Positions 26,058-35,255 of a DNA stretch of 64,000 nucleotides are shown here, piece after piece. A program made the translations under genes and the position numbers. Positions within the stretch are counted from its first letter, which is position 1. Every line of letters starts with the position of its first letter. Source of the DNA: Bin87 sp965232895 (GTDB lineage Bacteria; Chloroflexota; Dehalococcoidia; Lucifugimonadales; UBA3495); contig OZ247430.1 of NCBI GenBank assembly GCA_965232895.1, forward strand, positions 2,604,001 through 2,668,000, written 5' to 3'. The notes below the pieces were generated by a model. It worked only from the letters and a program-made list of their open reading frames with translations, did no database searches and was not told where the DNA came from.

Positions 26058-27331
26058 GAGTGGTTTGCAGACAAAATTCGGCTCCTCTTGCCCAGACGGA
26101 TGGAGTTTCATTTTCTCTGTTCGCAGTACCGGAACAACAGGGGGTCGGACGTGTTGGTGCAACGATCCCCCGAGACTTGCGTCGAGCAGGCGTCTACCCT
26201 TCGACGCGAGCCTGGGATTTCCTGGCCTTGTCGCTGAGCGTCGCAGCGGCCGATTCTGGTTGCCTCCGCATTCACAGTCCCGATGGTTGGACTCGAAACA
26301 TCCAACTGGAAGTGGCGGTAACGGAACCAGAGCTGTGGAACACGCAGGCTAGGTCCCTCGATACCGCCCTTCGATTTCTCACCGGAGACATCTGGGAACT
26401 CACATTTGTTCCGGGCGGAATGGCGCCTCCTACAGTACGTCGCTACACCAGGAGGCGCTTGGATGGGGATTGCGCTTGTCTCCTCTCAGGAGGTGTCGAC
26501 AGTCTAGTCGGCGCAATAGACGCTGTTGCCTTAGGAAAGCGTCCGGTCTTGGTCAGCCAAACTTCACAAGGTGATGCAGAACGACAACGCCGCTTTGCAA
26601 AGCGGCTTGGAGAGAACATTTCACATCTCCAATTGAATCACGATGCCAGTCCCCCTGGAGAGGCAGAGCGGTCGCAGCGTGCCCGATCGATCGTGTTCAT
26701 CGCGTATGGAGTGCTCGCATCGTCTGTGCTTCCGCTGTATCGTCGTGGGGAAGTGGTTGAACTGCTGATTCCTGAGAATGGTTTCGTTAGCCTCAATATC
26801 CCGCTGACACCGTTCCGTCTCGGAACCTTGAGCACTCGCACGACGCATCCACTCTTTATCAGGCAGATGCAGAACATATTGGATGCCCTGGGGCTTAACG
26901 TGCGCCTGTCCAATCCCTATCAATTCAAAACTAAGGGAGAAATGCTTGACGAATGCCAAGATCAATCTGTACTCCGGGAGTTGGCATTCCACTCCACGAG
27001 TTGTGGACGTTTCATGCGTTTCGGATACCAACATTGCGGGCGTTGTGTCCCTTGCTTGGTTCGTCGCTCGGCATTTTTGAAGTGGGGCAACGGTGATGGA
27101 ACTGACTATCGTTACCATGACCTATCGATTGAAGACAGTCAGCATCGCGACTTCGACGACGTTCGATCCGCGGTTTTTGCTGCCCTTTCCGTCGAACAAC
27201 TGGGCGTCGAGGACTGGGCTGGCGATACACTGAACCAAGTCCGACTCGGTGACCCTGTGCCTTATACCGACCTCGCGGAACGGGGCATGGACGAGCTACG
27301 TACTTTCCTCGACGATATTGGTGCCATATGA
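26054..27331 (+). CDS. qatC: QueC-like PP-loop enzyme QatC
   Basis: A 425-residue protein with the PP-loop motif LLSGGVDSLVGA at about residues 142-153, which binds ATP to adenylate a substrate, and a zinc-binding cluster CGRFMRF…CGRCVPCLVRRSAF near 315-337 as in QueC. QueC makes the 7-deazaguanine precursor preQ0; no other queuosine genes are in the window, so here the fold serves the Qat system. The N-terminal 140 residues have no QueC counterpart. It is coupled to qatB and qatD by ATGA overlaps. Confidence 0.9.
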   Translation: MRVVCRQNSAPLAQTDGVSFSLFAVPEQQGVGRVGATIPRDLRRAGVYPSTRAWDFLALSLSVAAADSGCLRIHSPDGWTRNIQLEVAVTEPELWNTQARSLDTALRFLTGDIWELTFVPGGMAPPTVRRYTRRRLDGDCACLLSGGVDSLVGAIDAVALGKRPVLVSQTSQGDAERQRRFAKRLGENISHLQLNHDASPPGEAERSQRARSIVFIAYGVLASSVLPLYRRGEVVELLIPENGFVSLNIPLTPFRLGTLSTRTTHPLFIRQMQNILDALGLNVRLSNPYQFKTKGEMLDECQDQSVLRELAFHSTSCGRFMRFGYQHCGRCVPCLVRRSAFLKWGNGDGTDYRYHDLSIEDSQHRDFDDVRSAVFAALSVEQLGVEDWAGDTLNQVRLGDPVPYTDLAERGMDELRTFLDDIGAI

Positions 27332-28083
27332 TCGACTTCCACTGCCATCTCGACCTTTATGAAGATCCCCAAGACGTCTTGAGGCAGGCTGCTAGGCGGA
27401 GGTGCTTCGTTCTGGCGGTCACTACTACACCACTAGCGTGGGAAGGGACACGGGCGCTCGTGGGCAGCACGCAGGGAGTCAAAGTGGCAGTTGGACTCCA
27501 TCCTGAACTTGCCGGTACGAGACACCGAGAAATCGACAAACTCTGTGATCTGGTGTCTGAGACGCCCTACGTAGGAGAGATTGGGCTTGATGGCTCGGAA
27601 CGGCATCGCTCTTCGCTGTCGATACAAAGGCAAACATTCGAGTCGGTGCTTAGCGCCTGCGAATCCAACCGGGGCCGAATCATGACGATCCACTCCAGAG
27701 GCGCGGCTTCTCTTGTGCTAGATCATTTGGAAGCGCACCCTAAATCGGGAACGCCCATTATGCACTGGTTCTCAGGAACCCAAAGCGAACTTGCAAGAGC
27801 GATAGACCTTGGCTGCTGGTTCAGCGTCGGTCCTGCCATGCTTCGGGGAGCGAAAGGTCGCCTCCTCGCATCTTTGATGCCGATCGAGCGAGTCCTAACG
27901 GAAACGGATGGTCCGATTGCCAGGCGACGTGGACATCCTATGATGCCTTGGGACGTCAGGGAGGCAGAAGTGCAACTCGGAACGTTGTGGAACCGTTCCA
28001 CAACCGGCGTTCAGCGATTGTTGGCTCGGAATCTGCGGAATCTCTTCTCCACACATGGACACCGTCGATCAGGCTGCGCATGA
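27328..28083 (+). CDS. qatD: TatD-family metal-dependent hydrolase QatD
   Basis: A 251-residue TIM-barrel hydrolase: MIDFHCHLD (two metal-binding His), VGEIGLDG (Glu), IHSRGA (His), MHWFSG (His) and TETDGP (Asp) are the complete set of TatD metal ligands. TatD enzymes are 3'-5' exonucleases; as QatD it is the last gene of the Qat operon. A start four bases inside qatC gives tight coupling. The protein appears intact. About 220 bases of non-coding DNA follow before the IS element. Confidence 0.9.
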   Translation: MIDFHCHLDLYEDPQDVLRQAARRRCFVLAVTTTPLAWEGTRALVGSTQGVKVAVGLHPELAGTRHREIDKLCDLVSETPYVGEIGLDGSERHRSSLSIQRQTFESVLSACESNRGRIMTIHSRGAASLVLDHLEAHPKSGTPIMHWFSGTQSELARAIDLGCWFSVGPAMLRGAKGRLLASLMPIERVLTETDGPIARRRGHPMMPWDVREAEVQLGTLWNRSTTGVQRLLARNLRNLFSTHGHRRSGCA

Positions 28084-28417
28084 TCCACCAACTGCCCAGC
28101 ATCATCTGTATGGGATGACCCACCACAGTTACGCAAAGTGCTGGACGGCACATGTGAGGAAGATCCGATGTCAACATCATCCATGTGGTATACGCAATGG
28201 TACATACACACTCAAAAACATCGTATGATCCTCAAATCCGAGTATGAAATAAGGGCAAAATAGACGGATGCCCTTCCGCCACTAGACCCCGTATATGAGG
28301 GTAACAAGGGAATGTTGAGAAAGTCGCCGGGCCGACAGCGGGTTTACCGCATTGCGGGCCTGAGGGAAATCAACAACCAGTTCATCAGGAAATACCGCAG
28401 CGTTGACGCTTCGGAAT

Positions 28418-29957
28418 TCATCGTCGCATCGGCAATGGCGTACTCTGCACCCGCGAGAGTTCCTGCACGGGCGACGCCGCACCAGGTGGTCCTATGCCTC
28501 GGCCCAGCTTGCGCACGATCTTCTTCACATTGTGGGCCACCGCCGCCATGTAGCCTTCGCAGTCCACCTTCCACAGCCCCCGCAAACGGGATTTCTCCCA
28601 TCCCAACCGGTCCAGGGAAGCGAAGGTTCCTTCCGCGATGGTCCGCCTTCTAAACCGTTCCCGTTGGTACGCAGCGGTCCGGTTCCGCTCCCGGGCTCTT
28701 GGATAGACCGAGTGATATATCGTCACACTGAAGAAGCGGTGCTTTTGAACAGGAGGGAGGCACGTTTCCTTGATGGGACAAGCTTGGCAATCCTTCTAGC
28801 GTGCCACATACAGGTATGCCCGTTGACGTTTATGGTACGCACCCCTGCGCAGGACCTTGCCCTGGGGGCAAACCAGGTGGTCGCCATGATGGACGAAATC
28901 GCCACTGGCCGCCATGCTGGTTTCCTGCCTGGGATGAATGGGGATGTACGCCGTGATGCCCTGTTCCTCCAGCAGTTCCCGCAGCTGGCCGACGCTGTAG
29001 CCGGTATCCCCAGCCAGCGAGCTTGGCGGCAAGGGCAGCCGCTCCAGCAGATCGAGAACTGCTTTCCACTCGCCCTCGGAGGCGTGAGTCACTCCTCCGG
29101 ACACGATGAAACCGCCCAGGTCAACGATGACGTTCTCCTGGTAATGCAGGTCGGACGGTTTACCAGGTCGGACGGTTTACCAGGCCGGACGGTTTACCAG
29201 GCCGGACGGTTTACCAGGCCGGACGGTTTACCAGGCCGGACGGTTTACCGGGCAGACTGGTACGCCAGCGAGTGTCGGTATCCACCGGACTCAGCGGTAA
29301 CCGGCCATCGGGCCTCTGGAAATACCGTGCTTCTTCGTGCTCAACCCCGTCGTCGTCAACCGTCGTATCCGCAATCACGAACAAGCCATTGACCTGGACG
29401 GCCTGCTCCTTGAACTCTTCGACGCTCATCCCGCTGGGCGACACGTCATGGCTGTTGACGTTGGCCTTCACCAGGCTGGAATCCACGTACATCTCTGGCG
29501 ACAACAACCCCATGCGCAGCAACCCGTCGTTCAGGCCGTCAAAGACTGCCCCGAAACCGTCGCGACCAATCCGGTCGATGAAGTGGCTGATGCTGGAGTG
29601 GTCGAACACCGGGTCATCGATGGTCAGGAAACAGAACCGTCGGTAGGCGATGTTTTCCGAGATGGCTGAGCACAACCTCCGGAAGGACGCGATGTTGTAC
29701 AGCGAGCAGATGAGCAGCGAGCAGATGAGCAGCGCCCTGACCATCACCTCAGGATGGATCGCCGGTCGGCCAAAATCCGGACGGGAATACTCTTCCAGGG
29801 GCCCCACCAGCTTGGCGAAATCCAGCTGCTCGTCAATCCGGATCAGCCGGTGGTTGGGGTCGATGAAATCCCGCAACTGTTTGCTGGTGAATTGGAACAG
29901 GGTGGAGTCCCTGCGGGACCGGTCCAGCGGTTCGATCATCGGCACCCTCGGCAACAA
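28418..29957 (-). pseudogene. IS1182-family transposase, inactivated
   Basis: The N-terminal half (from 29957, or 29939 at MIEPLDRSRRDSTLF) matches IS1182 transposases: LRDFIDPNHRLIRIDEQLDF, RPAIHPEVMVRALLI, LSPEMYVDSSLVKANVNSH, VDTDTRWRTSLPGKPSG. At that point six copies of a 17-bp unit shift the frame. The matching continuation LAGDTGYSVGQLRELLEEQGITAYIPIHPRQ is in another frame, then an in-frame TAG (plus 796-798 of the 28 kb block, at 28796-28798) interrupts …YLYVAR/KDCQACPIKETCLPP, and the C-terminus ends at 28418. With two lesions it cannot produce active transposase. Confidence 0.85.
29147..29248. repeat. Six tandem copies of a 17-bp unit
   Basis: The unit CAGGCCGGACGGTTTAC is repeated six times head to tail without spacers; the first two copies differ only by T for the second C of GGCC. 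It lies within the transposase pseudogene. One copy corresponds to the ancestral coding sequence (GKPSDLHYQEN-like); the extra 85 bases shift the frame by one. Confidence 0.95.
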
Positions 29958-30141
29958 CGGACTGTCCCGGCATTGTAGCCCAACGCCCCACTGCTATTGG
30001 CTTCAACCGCGACTTTTTCAACACCCCCTTCGCTGCGTCCTTGACAGCCAGCGTACTGGGTCCTGCTTTCTGATGCAGCGGGCGGCGGCGTCAAAAAGCC
30101 CGGGACCGCCGCGCTGGCTTATCAATAAACCGGGGAAGTAT

Positions 30142-30185
30142 GGGGGTCTGATAATGCGGACCATCTGAAAGGTGGCGAGACCCCC
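30142..30185. promoter_or_regulatory. Hairpin upstream of the HTH/ParB-like operon
   Basis: GGGGGTCT (30142-30149) and AGACCCCC (30178-30185) are perfect eight-base complements enclosing 28 bases. The structure lies about 40 bases before the HTH gene. It could be an attenuator, a terminator for the IS side, or an operator; no U-run follows. Confidence 0.4.
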
Positions 30186-30223
30186 AAAGCTAAATTGGTT
30201 TTGGTCATGGCTCGCCGGAGACG

Positions 30224-30622
30224 GTGGACGCGATGAGCAGACTGCGAGTATTGACCTGGCTGGCTCAGGAAGAGCGCACGATTCCGTACCTTGCGAAATC
30301 GTGCGAGGCGAGTGTCGAGGCGCTGGTAGCGTTCCTCGCCGGCTCCGGAGCCGGCGATACCGAGATGCTGGCGGCGCTGGAATTGGCGCTGGACCTGCCC
30401 GAAGGCGACCTTCAGCGCGACGACGACGTTGCGGGATCGCAGCCTATAGACGACCCCCTGCGCTGCTACACCGTCGACGAGGTGGCCGCACGCATGCAGG
30501 TCCATCCGGACACGGTGCGGAAAGAAATCCGCACGGGGGTGCTGCAAACCATCAGGGTTGGCGACCGCGGCGTGCGCATCCCCCACGGTGCGTTGGAAGC
30601 GCGGTTGGCCCGGTGGGAATGA
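30224..30622 (+). CDS. Helix-turn-helix (excisionase/MerR-type) protein
   Basis: A 132-residue protein. Residues about 80-128 (RCYTVDEVAARMQVHPDTVRKEIRTGVLQTIRVGDRGVRIPHGALEARL) form the HTH_17/excisionase fold that binds DNA in mobile elements. The first 70 residues are helical and unassigned. A start at 30233 (MSRLRV) is equally possible. The stop overlaps the next gene as ATGA. It resembles accessory regulators of plasmids and integrative elements. Confidence 0.8.
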   Translation: MDAMSRLRVLTWLAQEERTIPYLAKSCEASVEALVAFLAGSGAGDTEMLAALELALDLPEGDLQRDDDVAGSQPIDDPLRCYTVDEVAARMQVHPDTVRKEIRTGVLQTIRVGDRGVRIPHGALEARLARWE

Positions 30623-31800
30623 CCATGGAATATTTCGACGATCCTATGCGGTCCACCGACGCCATTGAACAACCGTCCGTTTCGCAGGCGCCCTACACCG
30701 GCAGTGAATTGTTGAAACCGGCAGCGGGCAATGTGGCGGCGGACAATGCCGGGAATACCGGCGAAGGCGTCAACGCGAGGGGCAGCGCCGCATCACAGGG
30801 CGGCGACGGTGATGGCGCTACGATCAACGCCCTGGAACCCACGCGAATTGACGGCACGGCCGACCGGAATGGCCATGCTCCGCTGGAACGCCACATATTC
30901 AGCGGGCTGATGGGGGAGCCCACTCAGCTCGATATAGACCGCGTGATGGCAAGGCTCAAGGCAGCGGGCGGCCCGGTACTGATTTACCGGCATGAAGGAA
31001 AGGTCCTGCACGATTGGCGGGAATATTTGGCCGCGCAGAAACTGGGCCTGCGGTTGGTGTTCAGCGAGGTGGAAACCGACGACCCCCAGGGGTTTCTGAT
31101 CGGCCTCCTGTTCGACGTACGCGGATGGGCCAAGTATCAACGCGCTGCCCTGGTGGTTTTGATGCGGCATTGGCAGGGACCGGGGCGTCCGAGAAAAGCT
31201 GCAAATATTGCAGGGTTTACCGACGCAACCGCCCAGCCGATGACGGTGGCCGAAATGGCCGCCGAGGCGAAGGTGCGCGACCGGTACATTTACATGGCCA
31301 AGCGCGTCCACCGCCATGGCGGCAAGGAAACATTGCGGCGGGTGATCCACGGACAGACATCTCTGGCCAGCGTGGATAAGAGGTACCGCACCCCGCGGAA
31401 GAAGGGCAAAGGTGGCAACACAGAACAAACCGGGACAGCCGACGCCCTCGATGGGCAGCAGTCCGATTGCAACAACGTCGGGCGCGCTGAATTGATGGAC
31501 CAGGATCAGGCGGCAGCGATGGAAGCCGGTCCGAACGCGACGGCTCTGGTGTTGGATCTGATGCTCCAGGTCAACCAGCTGCGCCGGGAGAACCGGAGGT
31601 TGAAAAAGGACAATCGTCTGCTGACCAGGGTGGTGGAACGCCGCCGTGGACACGGTCGGTCCGCGGTGGCCGTCGCCGCCAGGAAATCCGAACAACATAC
31701 GGGTATCGCCGCCGAACATCGTTCCGGAGGTGCAGCCCACGAGAGTGACCTGCGCCCGGACGCCAGAACGGTCGACATGCAGATGCGGCTGATCGAGTAG
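30619..31800 (+). CDS. ParB/Srx-like domain protein of a plasmid or ICE module
   Basis: A 393-residue protein. After a disordered, Ala/Gly-rich first 90 residues comes a ParB-like segment: LDIDRVMARLKAAGGPVLIYRHEGKVLHDWREYLAAQKLGLRLVF, then WAKYQRAALVVLM, matching the pattern of ParB N-domains (description of a site, body of ‘DGR-RYxAA’, then ‘xxQRA’). A helix-turn-helix MTVAEMAAEAKVRDRYIYMAKRV and a basic, coiled C-terminus (LMLQVNQLRRENRRLKKDNRLL) follow. Such proteins serve in plasmid partition or replication. Start at 30619 is set by the ATGA overlap with the HTH gene; a longer frame from 30172 runs across that gene in a different frame and is rejected. Confidence 0.62.
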   Translation: MTMEYFDDPMRSTDAIEQPSVSQAPYTGSELLKPAAGNVAADNAGNTGEGVNARGSAASQGGDGDGATINALEPTRIDGTADRNGHAPLERHIFSGLMGEPTQLDIDRVMARLKAAGGPVLIYRHEGKVLHDWREYLAAQKLGLRLVFSEVETDDPQGFLIGLLFDVRGWAKYQRAALVVLMRHWQGPGRPRKAANIAGFTDATAQPMTVAEMAAEAKVRDRYIYMAKRVHRHGGKETLRRVIHGQTSLASVDKRYRTPRKKGKGGNTEQTGTADALDGQQSDCNNVGRAELMDQDQAAAMEAGPNATALVLDLMLQVNQLRRENRRLKKDNRLLTRVVERRRGHGRSAVAVAARKSEQHTGIAAEHRSGGAAHESDLRPDARTVDMQMRLIE

Positions 31801-31803
31801 CCG

Positions 31804-33559
31804 TCATCCCGACCCCGCGCGTTGATCCGGTTGAAGCCGCCCGGCGAGGATGATGCTGGCGCAGCCGCGGTCGACGCGGACGCTCATGGGCCCGACGTGG
31901 TGCACGACCGTGGGGAACGTCCGGTCCGCCGGGGCGGTCTGGACCAGGCCGCCCCGGCGCCATGCAGCCGTTCCAGGTCCACATCGGGCCAGATGCGTGC
32001 GCCGGACAACACCGGCTCGAAGGCTGGGTCGGGACCGGTGACGGTCGGGATCAGCAGGCGCTTGGCCCGGGAGAAGGCCACGTAGTACCGGCGCCGGAGG
32101 TCGAACTCGTCGACCCGGTCGGCGGGCTCACCGTCGGGTTGGGGACGAAACCGGCCCAGGTCGCGCTTCAGGCGGTCCGGCCACTGCCGGAACCCGCTGG
32201 GCAGGGCCGCCGCGACCACCGGCCACTCCCGGCCCTTGGCTTGGTGGATGGTCGTGAGCAGCACGTGGTCCTTCGGTGGCTGCGGTTTTCGAGGCACGAT
32301 GTCATCCTCCTCCAACTCGTGCCGCCCCGGGGCCAGGTGCACCGGTATGCCGGCGGCACGGAGCGCGGCCAGATAGGGATTGGAATATTGCTCCTTCACG
32401 CCGGGAAGCAGGATGGCCGCCTGGCGGTAATCAGTGATGAAGTCCCGTGCACGCAGCGCGGAAAGCAGTTCCGCCAGTTGGCGCAACTCGTCAAACCGAT
32501 GATGGACACCACCGCAGGGTAGTCGTCGTTGGCGTGGGCGGCGCTGGGCACGATGGTCTTGGGAAAGCGGTAGTCGACGCCGCCGGGATTGCTCCAGTCG
32601 CCGGCTGATATCCAGCGGTTGAACGCGGCCACGACGCCCCCGTGGGAGCGGTAGCTGTTGGTGAGAAACCGCACGCTGCAGCCGGGAAGGCGGGTCCCGA
32701 AGCGCAGCATGTTGTCCACACGGGCGCCCCGAAACCGGTAGATGCTCTGGTCCTCGTCGCCCACCACGCAGACATTCCCGTGCGTTGACGCCAGGCGCAG
32801 CAGCAACTGCTCCTGGGCGAAGCTGGTGTCCTGGTACTCGTCAACCAGCAGGTGGCGCACGGCGGCGCTGATGGTGATGAGGACATCCGGATCTTCCAGC
32901 AAGGCCAACGCCCAGGTCTGCAGGTGCGCGAAGTCCACTGCGCCCTGCTCCCACAATAGCTTCCCGTAGCGAAGGCAGGATCGGCCCAGGGCTGCCAGGA
33001 AGGGCTGTTCCGATGCGATGAGCCTGTTGGGATCGATCAGGTCGTCTGATATGCGGTCGAACTATCGGCGGGCCTCATCGGATGCTTGCCGCGGATTTTT
33101 CCAGCTGTCGTTACCGTGGGCGAGGACGGCGTGGTCGGGCCCGAAGATGCGGTCGTAGTTGGTCTCCATGAGATCCAACTGGTCCGTCGCGTTCAACAAC
33201 CGGTAGCCGAGGGGGAGGCCGATGACGTTTCCGTGCTGCGTGAGCAGCCGGCGGCACAGACTGTGAATGGTGCAGATTACGACCCGGGACAGGTCGCCGG
33301 TATATTCGGCGGCATTCAATGTATTGGTGAACCTGGTGCGCATCTCCCGGGTGGCCTCCTGGGTGAAGGTGCAGAGCACCAACTCGTGGGGCTGCACCCG
33401 GCCGGTGAGCACGAGGTTGGCGGCTCTGACAGCAATGCAGGTGGTCTTCCCGGAACCCGGTCCGGCGACGACCTGCAGAGGGCCGTCGCCGTGGGCGATG
33501 ACCTCCAGCTGCCGGGCGTCAAGTCCCGGGTGCAGGCGGCGGATGATGGGGGTGACCAT
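31804..33559 (-). pseudogene. UvrD/PcrA-type helicase, broken by amber stop and frameshift
   Basis: Pieces in order: MVTPIIRRLHPGLDARQLEVI with Walker A VVAGPGSGKTTC; a TAG at plus 33062-33064 after ASDEARR, with FDRISDDLIDPNRL continuing in frame; LLVDEYQDTSFAQEQLLL and VVGDEDQSIYRFRGA; a one-base loss near 32500, where SIIG-FDELRQLAELL changes frame; then LLTTIHQAKGREWPVV and RRYYVAFSRAKRLLIPTV. All superfamily 1 motifs are recognisable, so it decayed recently. The tail beyond about 31950 may contain a second shift, so the 31804 end is uncertain. The gene lies downstream of the NERD gene on the same strand. Confidence 0.8.
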
Positions 33560-33723
33560 TGGCTATTCCGTTGCGGTGATCGTGATGATGAGGGACATCG
33601 AGCCGTTGCTCGCCTGCGCGAACCAGCGGCTCGACGTAGAAGGTCCGATGCAGGAAAGTCCAGCGAGAGGGCGGGATTGGCGCCGGTCGGCGCAGCTCCG
33701 CTGGCGCTGGGCTACCATCGAGC

Positions 33724-34581
33724 CTACGACGCCACGGGCGGCTCCGGGGGTTCGGGCAACGCGCCGCCCACATCCTCAAATGGCACCGGGTTTTCCTCCA
33801 CCGGCACCGGGTCGGACGGCGCGTGGCGATGCGGGTTGTTCGGCGACAACGGCGTCATCGACGCCAGAACCGCAGCCATATCTTCTGCCGTGCCGGCGTA
33901 CATGATCAGAGGGCCGTAGTTGTTGATCACAATTGTGGCGTTGCCCAGGTCCATCTGGGCGGGAACGGAGGGCGCCACGGGTTCCGGGGCTTCCCTGCGC
34001 ACCGTCGTAGCCGGCGCCAACGGTTTCCCGTACATCATGGCGTGGACTTCGTTCTCGATATGGGCCTGGGTGGGCGGGTGGCGCACGACCTCCCTGGTCG
34101 CGATCTCGGCCAGGCGGGTCATCAGATCCTCTCCGCGCCACACCACGTGGACATTCTTCTGGGCTGCGAGGGCTGTCACGTGGGGATCGGGGTCCATGTC
34201 GGGGAGTACCAGTACTGGAATGATGTAGACCTGGAATCCGATTACGTCCTCCACCGCCCGGCGCATGGTCATGGCCCCGTCCCAGGTCTGAAAGACCGGC
34301 GACGGTTTCTGCTCCAGGGTGCCGTCGGGCAACGTGAGGAACCAGTTGTAGTCGCGGATGATGTACGTGCCTCCCTTGACCTGCAGGGCATACCGGCCCA
34401 TGTCGCGGATCCAGATGGGCACGTCTATCTCTTGGGCGCCGTGGCCCGCGGACCACTCGTAGATCGCGGTGCCCTGGTAGTCCGATGCGGTCAGCTGGTC
34501 CAGGACGGCCATTTCTGCGCGGCGTCTGGGATCGTTGCGTCTTTCGTCAGACAGCATGCTGGGATGAATGGTGATGCTCAT
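33724..34581 (-). CDS. NERD-domain protein
   Basis: A 285-residue protein whose first 120 residues match the nuclease-related (NERD) domain: AEMAVLDQL … YEWSAGHGAQEIDVPIWIRDMGRYALQVKGGTYIIRDYNWFLTLPDG. The ExD…QVKGG pattern is the presumed active site of this PD-(D/E)XK relative. The C-terminal third is Pro- and Glu-rich and includes MDLGNATIVINNYGPLIMYAG. AAGGAG lies nine bases before the start. With the upstream 196-aa gene and the downstream UvrD pseudogene it forms a leftward set; NERD plus helicase is a common pairing on plasmids and in defence regions. Confidence 0.75.
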   Translation of the reverse strand: MSITIHPSMLSDERRNDPRRRAEMAVLDQLTASDYQGTAIYEWSAGHGAQEIDVPIWIRDMGRYALQVKGGTYIIRDYNWFLTLPDGTLEQKPSPVFQTWDGAMTMRRAVEDVIGFQVYIIPVLVLPDMDPDPHVTALAAQKNVHVVWRGEDLMTRLAEIATREVVRHPPTQAHIENEVHAMMYGKPLAPATTVRREAPEPVAPSVPAQMDLGNATIVINNYGPLIMYAGTAEDMAAVLASMTPLSPNNPHRHAPSDPVPVEENPVPFEDVGGALPEPPEPPVAS

Positions 34582-34664
34582 GAGAATGTGCTCCTTGATG
34601 GCTGAATGTTGCCGGTGATGTTGTTGCTGGTGATGTTGGCGTGAGCGGAATGGCGCGCGACGGG

Positions 34665-35255
34665 TCAGGGCGGCCCGGTGGGCCGCGCGTTTGGGTTGAT
34701 CAGCGAGGTCAGTTCCTCCAGCGCCTGGCTCCAGCTCGGAGGGTTGTGCTGCGGATCAGTGGCCATGATGTCCAACAGGCGGCGGGCGACCCCGTCCGGT
34801 TTCCAGATCGCCGCCACCCGGCTGCGCTCGGCGACCTCCCGTATGTGCTCATCCGGTTCAGTGTCGGGGAAGTACACCGCCGGCATGAACGACGCCCGAC
34901 GCTTCAGCGTCCGTTGGACCTCGCGGCTCGCCAGCAAGGCTTCGTCCCAGGCCCGGGCCAGGGGCGACGGGATGCGCTGCAGTCCGGCTCCGTTATCGAG
35001 ATGCCAGGCGTCCCTCAGGAGAACGTGGAGGCCCGGCCGTACCGTGAGACAAAACCGGCCGGCTCCGATCAGCCAGAGGATGAACACCGGATCGGGCGCG
35101 TTGAGAGTCCGAGACAATCGCCGGATGGCGAAGTCGTGTACGTTGTAGTCGACGACGCCGTTGAACACGAGAGCGGCGTTGATCTCTTTGCCGTTGGCGT
35201 CCCGGCCGTTGGCACTACCTCCGTCACCAAAAGATGGTCGATGGTCGCATGGCAT
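34665..35255 (-). CDS. Hypothetical protein related to the NERD-gene partner
   Basis: A 196-residue protein. The start MPCDHRPSF at 35255 follows GAGGAG; an ATG at 35369 lacks a ribosome site. Conserved-looking blocks are VFNGVVDYNVHDFAIRRLSRTL, GAGRFCLTVRPGLHVLLRDAWHL and VAAIWKPDGVARRLLDIM. The overall plan (a query of stored data, then a restriction-like central strand, then a C-terminal helix naming ‘KPDGV’) mirrors the NERD protein next to it, so it may be a divergent NERD-like paralogue. No catalytic residues can be named. It ends 84 bases before the NERD start. Confidence 0.6.
   Translation of the reverse strand: MPCDHRPSFGDGGSANGRDANGKEINAALVFNGVVDYNVHDFAIRRLSRTLNAPDPVFILWLIGAGRFCLTVRPGLHVLLRDAWHLDNGAGLQRIPSPLARAWDEALLASREVQRTLKRRASFMPAVYFPDTEPDEHIREVAERSRVAAIWKPDGVARRLLDIMATDPQHNPPSWSQALEELTSLINPNARPTGPP

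Larger units (their letters stand above)
28308..30028. mobile_element. Decayed IS1182-type insertion sequence (copy 1)
   Basis: About 1.72 kb bounded by imperfect inverted ends: 28308-28327 reads GGGAATGTTGAGAAAGTCGC and the complement of 30009-30028 reads GGGGGTGTTGAAAAAGTCGC, 17 of 20 identical. It holds one leftward transposase gene broken by a tandem repeat and a stop codon. No target duplication is obvious at the flanks. It separates the Qat operon from the HTH/ParB-like module. Confidence 0.75.

Noticed and set aside
26054..27331. Queuosine biosynthesis gene queC
   Set aside because: No other queuosine genes; extra N-terminal domain and position in a qatABCD operon show its defence role.
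29147..29248. CRISPR array
   Set aside because: The 17-bp units are contiguous with no spacers and no cas genes are near.
30172..30618. Extended N-terminus of the ParB-like gene
   Set aside because: The extra 149 residues are Arg/Pro-rich out-of-frame reading of the HTH gene; the ATGA overlap at 30619 explains the start.
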